In this document: one piece after another, positions 60,201 through 64,000 of the stretch
Position numbering within the stretch: position 1 is the first letter of the stretch
Layout of the letters: each line of letters opens with the position of its first letter
Assembly: GCF_001721645.1 (NCBI RefSeq)
Contig: NZ_CP017141.1
Span: 4,216,001 to 4,280,000, forward strand
Length of the DNA stretch: 64,000 nucleotides
DNA from: Pedobacter steynii
GTDB lineage: Bacteria; Bacteroidota; Bacteroidia; Sphingobacteriales; Sphingobacteriaceae
Direction of reading: 5' to 3'
Notes under the pieces: generated by a model
Told to the model about the DNA's origin: nothing
What the model saw: only the letters and a program-made list of their open reading frames with translations
The model's database searches: none
Position numbers and translations under genes: made by a program

Positions 60201-60226
60201 TTGTTGAGGCGGCGATAATTTTTCAT
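57221..60226 (-). CDS. DUF2723 membrane protein, O-mannosyltransferase-like
   Basis: A 1001-aa integral membrane protein. DUF2723 spans the first ~180 residues (LLFGIASFVYWLTMEPTVSFWDCGEFISASYRLQVGHQPGAPLF, with the acidic residues typical of GT-C transferases); about a dozen membrane segments run to residue ~600, then a soluble C-terminal half with TPR-like helices. Such proteins are classed as GT117 and are thought to O-glycosylate exported proteins. Length is normal for the phylum. Its start codon lies inside a striking inverted repeat (60225-60273). Confidence 0.92.
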   Translation of the reverse strand: MKNYRRLNNTVGFLLFGIASFVYWLTMEPTVSFWDCGEFISASYRLQVGHQPGAPLFMMIGKLFSSLSMGDTTKVAYWINFSSVLFSGATIMFLYWTITAMAAKLYPKEKSKLEILGIIAAGVVGALAYTFSDTFWFSAVEAEVYALSSLFTAIVFWAILKWENDLDNRWLVFISFLVGLSIGAHLLSLLTIPAVVLVYYFKKTKQVTWLGLLKAFGLACGIVGVVQVVIVQYLVLFAAKSDLFFVNTLGFSFGYGAMAFILLLIGTISYGIYYSVQHRKYNMNLGLLCLAFILFGFSSYFVTLIRANAKPNINLSNPDHPFSLYDYLGRTNYGETPLLYGKTFDAEQTDYKDTGTEYRKGKHKYEVSGNSFKVTYDKNLLFPRTHSAKDGHPAYYRQWLGMEEGQTPTFAQNLSFFASYQVGFMYFRYFLWNFVGRQNDIQGNGSLDAGNWISGITPLDAIRLGSQSNLPASIQSNEGHNVYYGFPLILGIAGLLFLYRKNRQATLVIATLFFFTGLAIILYLNQDPLQPRERDYAYVGSFYAFCIFIGFGVLALKEVLQRFAPGRLSLITASLLALLAVPLLMATQGWDDHNRSTKITARDWAHNYLKSCAPNALLFTNADNDTFALWYAQEVEGIRTDVRVICMQFLSDHNYINQLKKQVNNSTPLPLTMADEKYQKGVRDYIPYVDYGFTDSVELKDLMAVLTSDNKADKIEMRDGSFENFLPSRKLKLSIDADQLVKTQTVKAEDKEKVTSSMEWTVDKKFIGKADLAVYDILANNNWKRPVYFATSSSQDTYMGLDKYLYMEGYAYRLLPLKRAANDVRDKSQVTNTEVMYQNVMNKMDFSGFNKASYLDEQSRAIAFGTWASNNTLATNLINEGKNKAAHAVMMKSIKDLPLRNYEIRDTLNKFDAVSILYHLNDLNHANIIAKETLSFLDQELNYIASLSPDIQRGYIRNIQWGLSILNGLDQETEKNKQTVLNKEIKDKFRNLENIFRKSLG

Positions 60227-60273
60227 GATTTAATTATTTTTGATTTTTGGTTAATCAAAAATAATTAAATCAT
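60225..60273 (-). promoter_or_regulatory. Perfect 21-bp inverted repeat masking the start of the DUF2723 gene
   Basis: The arm 60225-60245 (ATGATTTAATTATTTTTGAT then T) is the exact complement of 60253-60273, separated by a 7-base loop TTTGGTT. The hairpin in the mRNA pairs 21 of 21 bases, and its 3' arm includes the first bases of the ATG start. A mini-ORF ATG-ATT-TAA sits in the 5' arm. An A/U-only stem this long would melt with temperature. Confidence 0.75.
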
Positions 60274-60293
60274 TAATGTATAGTCTTTTGCAA

Positions 60294-60323
60294 ATGTTAA
60301 AGTATGTTAAAGAATGTTAAATT
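60294..60323. repeat. Three tandem 10-bp repeats before the DUF2723 gene
   Basis: ATGTTAAAGT, ATGTTAAAGA, ATGTTAAATT in direct succession, one helical turn each. This spacing is favourable for cooperative protein binding. It lies between the DUF2723 leader and the 3' end of the methyltransferase gene. Confidence 0.7.
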
Positions 60324-60340
60324 TTAGCAGGCTTAGTTAT

Positions 60341-61522
60341 TTAATAATGCTGTTCAATAGTGCTGTCAATAATGAGGTATCCTTCCTTTTTGCTTTGGGT
60401 AAATATCAGGAAACGATGGTTGTCGGACTTGATTTTGTATTTCTTTACCAGGTTTTCTGCCTTGTCCTGGTAATTTCTGGCAATGACATTCGCCCTCAGG
60501 TCTTTTTCTTTTTTCAGGTCCGTAGCGGAAATGAGGCCGTTGATCCTGAATCTTCTGCCGGGGAATTCTTCGATAACCTGATCTGAAGTATACAATTGTG
60601 TCTGGGAATCCAGTTTCTGAAGGCCGTAACGGGAAGCGATGAGCTGAAATGCCCCCCCCTTTAATAATGCGGTATCGGGTTCATATAGGTATTGTTGCAA
60701 AGGACCTGGGGTAATTTCCGAATCGCTATGCTCTTCCCCTCTGAAAAAGCTAAAGGTTTTTTCCTGTTCATTGAGGGTGATACAGACAATCCTGACATCT
60801 TTTGCAATTGTTTTTTCTATAACCCAGAGCAGTTCTTTACATTCATTTCTAACACTTACGACATGGACTTCCGTAACATTTTTCAACTCTTTTATTCCGG
60901 CGCTAATGTCCAGAAAAGGAGCGGTTTTAATGATGATTCTGCTGGCCCGGGATAAAAGGAGATCCAGATTTTGAACCACATCAGGCGTACAATCCTTCAA
61001 TTGGAATACCTTTCCAGTCTGACTTCTCCTTGCGGGGTCTATATAAATGTTGTCGAATTGACTTTGATTATTTTCAAGATAAGCTATACCATCTGTAGGG
61101 AGAAACTGAATGTTATGCTGATTTAGCGCTTTTGCATTATGAGCCGCAATTGCGGAGAGCTCCCCGTTGATTTCACAGTGGGTAACAGATTTCAGCCTTT
61201 TGGCAAAGTAGAGGCTATCCACACCGAAACCCCCGGTCAGGTCTATCAGGCTTTCTCCCCTGGCAAGCGTGGCTTTATAAGCTGCTGTGCTTTCTGATGA
61301 GCATTGCTCAATAGATAACAATAGGGGATAGTAGATCAGTTCCTGATGATACCAGGCAGGCAGTTTCTTTACAGATTTATTTTTTGCTGCAATCTGATTG
61401 GCCAGCTCTTTCGGGCTGACCTCAGGAAAGGGACTTTTAGCCATAGCGATTTTATGTACGTCATCATTTAAATGACTGTTGATATATTGTTGTACTTCGC
61501 TGTCTAAAATATGATCGTTCAA
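60341..61522 (-). CDS. THUMP-like domain class I methyltransferase
   Basis: A 393-aa SAM-dependent methyltransferase. The SAM region reads DLTGGFGVDSLYFAKRLKSVTHCE and the following YIDPARRSQTGKVFQLKDCTPDVV resembles the DPPY-type catalytic motif of nucleic-acid MTases but with DPAR instead. The C-terminal ~100 residues form the THUMP-like domain. RNA is the likely target. It is the last gene of an operon, 11 bp after the aspartokinase. Confidence 0.85.
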   Translation of the reverse strand: MNDHILDSEVQQYINSHLNDDVHKIAMAKSPFPEVSPKELANQIAAKNKSVKKLPAWYHQELIYYPLLLSIEQCSSESTAAYKATLARGESLIDLTGGFGVDSLYFAKRLKSVTHCEINGELSAIAAHNAKALNQHNIQFLPTDGIAYLENNQSQFDNIYIDPARRSQTGKVFQLKDCTPDVVQNLDLLLSRASRIIIKTAPFLDISAGIKELKNVTEVHVVSVRNECKELLWVIEKTIAKDVRIVCITLNEQEKTFSFFRGEEHSDSEITPGPLQQYLYEPDTALLKGGAFQLIASRYGLQKLDSQTQLYTSDQVIEEFPGRRFRINGLISATDLKKEKDLRANVIARNYQDKAENLVKKYKIKSDNHRFLIFTQSKKEGYLIIDSTIEQHY

Positions 61523-61533
61523 TAGCTGATAAT

Positions 61534-62808
61534 TTAAGAAATGACAGTCTGGTCTTTCATTACAACCTGACAGGTATGCCTGCTTTTAACTTCCAGCAAA
61601 ATGTTTTTATTCACCGTTACCCGGTCAATAGTTTGCTGATTGTAATACCGGATGGTCACCAATTCCAGGCCTGTATTATATTTCACTTTATAATGAACAG
61701 ACAATTCTTCAATCAGTTTTTGTAATTTCTCGGCATCCTCATCAATACTTACTGAAAAACTGATGGCGGAGTTTAACATAGTATTGATCTTCACCTTGTG
61801 TTTGTGAAAAAGATTGAAAATATCGCTTAGATTCTCCTCAATGATGAAAGAAAAATCCTTAGGAAATATAGAGATCAGGACCTGCTTTACCTTAAAAATG
61901 AAAGAGGGGATGGGCAATTGATTCTCCGCTTCAGTAATGTCTGTACCTTCAGCCTCCGGCTGCAGGAAGGAGCGAACATATAAAGGAATGTTTTTGTTTT
62001 GAATTGGTTTAATGGTTTTCGGGTGAATTACCGTTGCACCATAATAGGCCAGTTCTATCGCGTCATGGTAAGAAAGCTGTGGAATCCGTTCGGTTTCATC
62101 AAACCATTTGGGATCTGCATTTAATACGCCAGGAACATCTTTCCAGATGGTCAGCGACTCCGCATTCAGGCAGGAAGCAAAGATAGCTGCAGAATAATCT
62201 GAACCTTCACGGCCCAAAGTAGTAGTGAAGTTTTCACTCGTACCTCCTATAAATCCCTGGGTAACGCCAATGTGATGCTCCAGAACCGGAGAGAGATTTT
62301 GTAAAATCTCTTCTTCAGTCTTTTCCCAGTTTACATTGCCTTCCTGGTAATTGTTGTCGGTCTGAATAAAATTTCTTGCATCCAGCCATTTCGCATTGGC
62401 ACCAGCAAGGTTTAAATAAGCGGCTATGATCTTGGTAGAAACGATCTCGCCTATAGAAACAATCTGGTCATAGATATAGTCAGGGGCATCAGTAGCCTCT
62501 TCCTCGATCAGCCAGTCGATTTCCACAAAGCTATTGGCAACGTCATTGAAGACGGGATGCTGATGATCCGGAAACAGTTTTTCCAGAATCTCAAAATGAT
62601 AAGCTTTGACTTCCTCAAAAATCTGATGAACTTCTTCTTCTCCACGTAAATAGGCATGGGTGAGGGCTTCCAGTTTATTGGTCATTTTTCCCATCGCGGA
62701 AACCACGATCAGGAGTTTTTCTTTGGGATAGCGTTTAACAATTTGCGCAAGATTGATCACGCCCTCTGCATCTTTCACAGAAGCGCCTCCAAATTTGAAT
62801 ACGAGCAT
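61534..62808 (-). CDS. Aspartate kinase
   Basis: A 424-aa monofunctional aspartokinase. Starts MLVFKFGGASVKDAEG (ATP site KFGGxSV), then LLIVVSAMGKMTN, TTTLGREGSDYSAAIFA (substrate site) and the C-terminal ACT pair for feedback control (about 290-410). First step of the aspartate-family amino-acid pathway and of diaminopimelate for the cell wall. It lies 2 bp after the lipoprotein gene and 11 bp before the methyltransferase gene. Confidence 0.94.
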   Translation of the reverse strand: MLVFKFGGASVKDAEGVINLAQIVKRYPKEKLLIVVSAMGKMTNKLEALTHAYLRGEEEVHQIFEEVKAYHFEILEKLFPDHQHPVFNDVANSFVEIDWLIEEEATDAPDYIYDQIVSIGEIVSTKIIAAYLNLAGANAKWLDARNFIQTDNNYQEGNVNWEKTEEEILQNLSPVLEHHIGVTQGFIGGTSENFTTTLGREGSDYSAAIFASCLNAESLTIWKDVPGVLNADPKWFDETERIPQLSYHDAIELAYYGATVIHPKTIKPIQNKNIPLYVRSFLQPEAEGTDITEAENQLPIPSFIFKVKQVLISIFPKDFSFIIEENLSDIFNLFHKHKVKINTMLNSAISFSVSIDEDAEKLQKLIEELSVHYKVKYNTGLELVTIRYYNQQTIDRVTVNKNILLEVKSRHTCQVVMKDQTVIS

Positions 62809-62810
62809 AG

Positions 62811-63617
62811 TTATGGTGTCGGACTGAGTAAAGTATTAGGTTTAGCAACGGCTTTTAGTTCACTGAAGGGAATAACCAGTTCAGTGCTTCCATAAGCATA
62901 AGCTTTAATTTCGTAAGGATTGTAAAGGAATTTTAAACCTTCTTTGGTAATGGTAAAGTTGCGGTTTAAGCTAAAAGTATCTTTTTCGAAGAAATAGTTG
63001 TCTTTCAGACTGGCTGTGGGACTTAATTTCTCATTTTTTCTAAATATTTTTTCTCCGATAGCGGTCAGCTCAGGAAGGCTTCCTTCTTTTATCAGTGATT
63101 CCAGTGTAATTTCATTTAGCGTTTTTGGATCCAGGTTCCAATATACCATGGCGCTGTTCGGATGAGCGCCACCCGCATAATTTACGTTGCTGTGCTCCAG
63201 GCAAAGGTAATCCGGCCGACTAACAAGCACTTTGGTCTGATCGTCAAGGAACCAGGCTCCCGACTGTGCCATTTCCGGATCCTTGTTAATGCTGTCAAAT
63301 CCCTCAATAAAAGAAGCAGCAAGTTCTTGATAAGTTTTGTTTGTGCTTGTATCGGTTTGTTCGGCAGCCTTTATAGTCTTTTTCTCAATCAGCTGATTTA
63401 ACTTTTGGTCTGTAAATACCGGATAGACAATTTTCGCATAGGCGGTGTCGGCATTGCCTTTTTCAGCAGTTTTAACTTGCTTGCTGAATACCTGAAGGCT
63501 GTCGTATTTGAAGGTTAAGTCACTGTTTTCAGTGCTGTCTGCCTGACCAGCCGTTTTCTTTTCACTCTGACAAGCGATAATGCTTAAAGAAATCAATAAT
63601 ATACCTAGTCTTTTCAT
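62811..63617 (-). CDS. DUF3298/DUF4163 lipoprotein
   Basis: A 268-aa lipoprotein (lipobox LSIIAC, Cys16). The DUF4163 part covers about 40-150 (KIVYPVFTDQKLNQLIEKKT), the DUF3298 part the remaining length (NVNYAGGAHPNSAMVYWNLDPKTLNEITL to YEIKAYAYGSTELVIPFSEL). This is the RsiV-like or PdaC-like periplasmic fold of unknown ligand, seen in anti-sigma RsiV where it binds lysozyme. Here there is no membrane anchor or sigma gene. First gene of the operon with aspartokinase. Confidence 0.85.
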   Translation of the reverse strand: MKRLGILLISLSIIACQSEKKTAGQADSTENSDLTFKYDSLQVFSKQVKTAEKGNADTAYAKIVYPVFTDQKLNQLIEKKTIKAAEQTDTSTNKTYQELAASFIEGFDSINKDPEMAQSGAWFLDDQTKVLVSRPDYLCLEHSNVNYAGGAHPNSAMVYWNLDPKTLNEITLESLIKEGSLPELTAIGEKIFRKNEKLSPTASLKDNYFFEKDTFSLNRNFTITKEGLKFLYNPYEIKAYAYGSTELVIPFSELKAVAKPNTLLSPTP

Positions 63618-63686
63618 CTGATGTTTTTATATTAGTTTAGTCCTTTTACCTGCAAAGGTCATGCCCTTCAGCGCGACAAAACCGAA

Positions 63687-64000
63687 TTATTTTGAGATCT
63701 GTTCTTTCGAAAAGGAAGCATTTAACCAACCGGTTTCAATCTGAGCAGCATATTTATTGTAAAAATTAATAGCTGGTTCATTCCAGTCCAGTACCTGCCA
63801 GGTCATTCCGTTGTAGTTCTTTTCCTGTGCCTCTCTCATCACGGTTTCAAAAAGAATTTTGCCTACCCCTTTACCTCTGTATTGTTCGGTAACCAGGAAA
63901 TCTTCCAGGTATAAACGACAACCTTTCCAGGTAGAATATCGGGTATAGTAAAGGGCAAAACCAATGATCTGTTGTTCATCTTCTGCCACAAAAGCTTTCC
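63687..64000 (-). CDS. GNAT acetyltransferase, cut off by the window end
   Basis: The C-terminal ~104 residues of a spermidine/diamine-type GNAT. FALYYTRYSTWKGCRLYLEDFLV and the CoA loop EQYRGKGVGKILFETVM are clear, ending with LDWNEPAINFYNKYAAQ. The frame stays open through the right edge (reading K-A-F-V-A-E-D), so the start and the first ~55 residues lie outside. A GTG at 63989 is not the real start. Confidence 0.88.
   Translation of the reverse strand, partial: KAFVAEDEQQIIGFALYYTRYSTWKGCRLYLEDFLVTEQYRGKGVGKILFETVMREAQEKNYNGMTWQVLDWNEPAINFYNKYAAQIETGWLNASFSKEQISK

Noticed and set aside
62811..63617. DUF3298/DUF4163 protein as an RsiV-type anti-sigma factor
   Set aside because: It has a lipobox instead of a membrane segment with cytosolic head, and no sigma-factor gene is adjacent.
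1..64000. Search for tRNA, rRNA, CRISPR arrays, insertion sequences and prophage genes
   Set aside because: No cloverleaf-like sequence, regularly spaced repeat, transposase, integrase or phage structural gene was recognised on either strand.

Overview
The window reads as chromosomal DNA of a Bacteroidota member, most like a Sphingobacteriaceae genome of the Pedobacter type (genus is inference). Supporting signs are the many lipoproteins with a Cys-Lys-Lys start after the lipobox, general promoters of the TAnnTTTG (-7) type, little Shine-Dalgarno sequence, a glycan-degrading locus with sulfatases, GH88, GH20 and GH29, and family members typical of the phylum (DUF2723, DUF4861, DUF2264, MtaB, LutABC). 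I found no rRNA, tRNA, CRISPR array, insertion sequence or prophage.

Layout. 0-9.6 kb: a PhyH dioxygenase, a lipoprotein, a divergent SDR/HxlR pair, a CBS-domain histidine kinase coupled to an unknown small protein, a double SGNH esterase, a luciferase-like oxidoreductase, and a racemase/cyclohexadienyl-dehydratase-like pair. 9.7-25.8 kb: secreted lipoproteins (M60 and M57 metallopeptidases, PI-PLC-like, a MACPF/perforin protein, a choice-of-anchor I beta-propeller) interleaved with a stress-type set (two cysteine hydrolases, a Crp/Fnr regulator, pirin, two small acetyltransferases, OsmC, a PLP decarboxylase, a nitrilase). 26-30.7 kb: a PAS histidine kinase and a lutABC lactate-oxidation operon. 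31-45.7 kb: a uronate/sulfated-glycan locus: LacI, GH88, KduI, DUF4861, KduD, sulfatase, GH20, DUF2264, then GH29 plus AraC on the other strand and a second sulfatase. 45.8-52 kb: housekeeping (UbiX, MtaB, Lgt, IMPase, Nfu, PurB). 52-54.8 kb: an ECF sigma factor, a membrane protein joining an anti-sigma-like cytosolic part to an HtrA-like protease, and two near-identical tiny lipoproteins. 54.9-64 kb: DUF72, 1-Cys peroxiredoxin, MepB-like, the large DUF2723 membrane protein, and a DUF3298/aspartokinase/THUMP-methyltransferase operon, ending in a cut-off acetyltransferase.

Two regulatory systems emerge from reading the intergenic DNA. (1) A bipartite element GGGTTAC-N15/16-GTATTAA occurs four times within 52.2-53.1 kb: once before each tiny lipoprotein and twice before the ECF sigma gene. 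This fits a self-activating envelope-stress circuit in which the partner membrane protein carries a protease instead of a plain sensor domain. (2) A 15-bp box close to CTTAACCTACATTAA lies exactly 22 bp upstream of a TAnnTTTG-like box before four genes (LLM oxidoreductase, both isochorismatase-like hydrolases, pirin), in the two hydrolase promoters as a pair 23 bp apart. A Crp/Fnr-type regulator encoded between the two hydrolases is the obvious candidate activator.

Other points of note are a perfect 21-bp inverted repeat whose distal arm enters the start codon of the DUF2723 gene, a 14-bp LacI-type palindrome before the uronate locus, an internal duplication in the GH29 fucosidase, and a possible short leader RNA or sRNA before ubiX. 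All regulatory claims are from sequence pattern only and need experiments or genome-wide searches.
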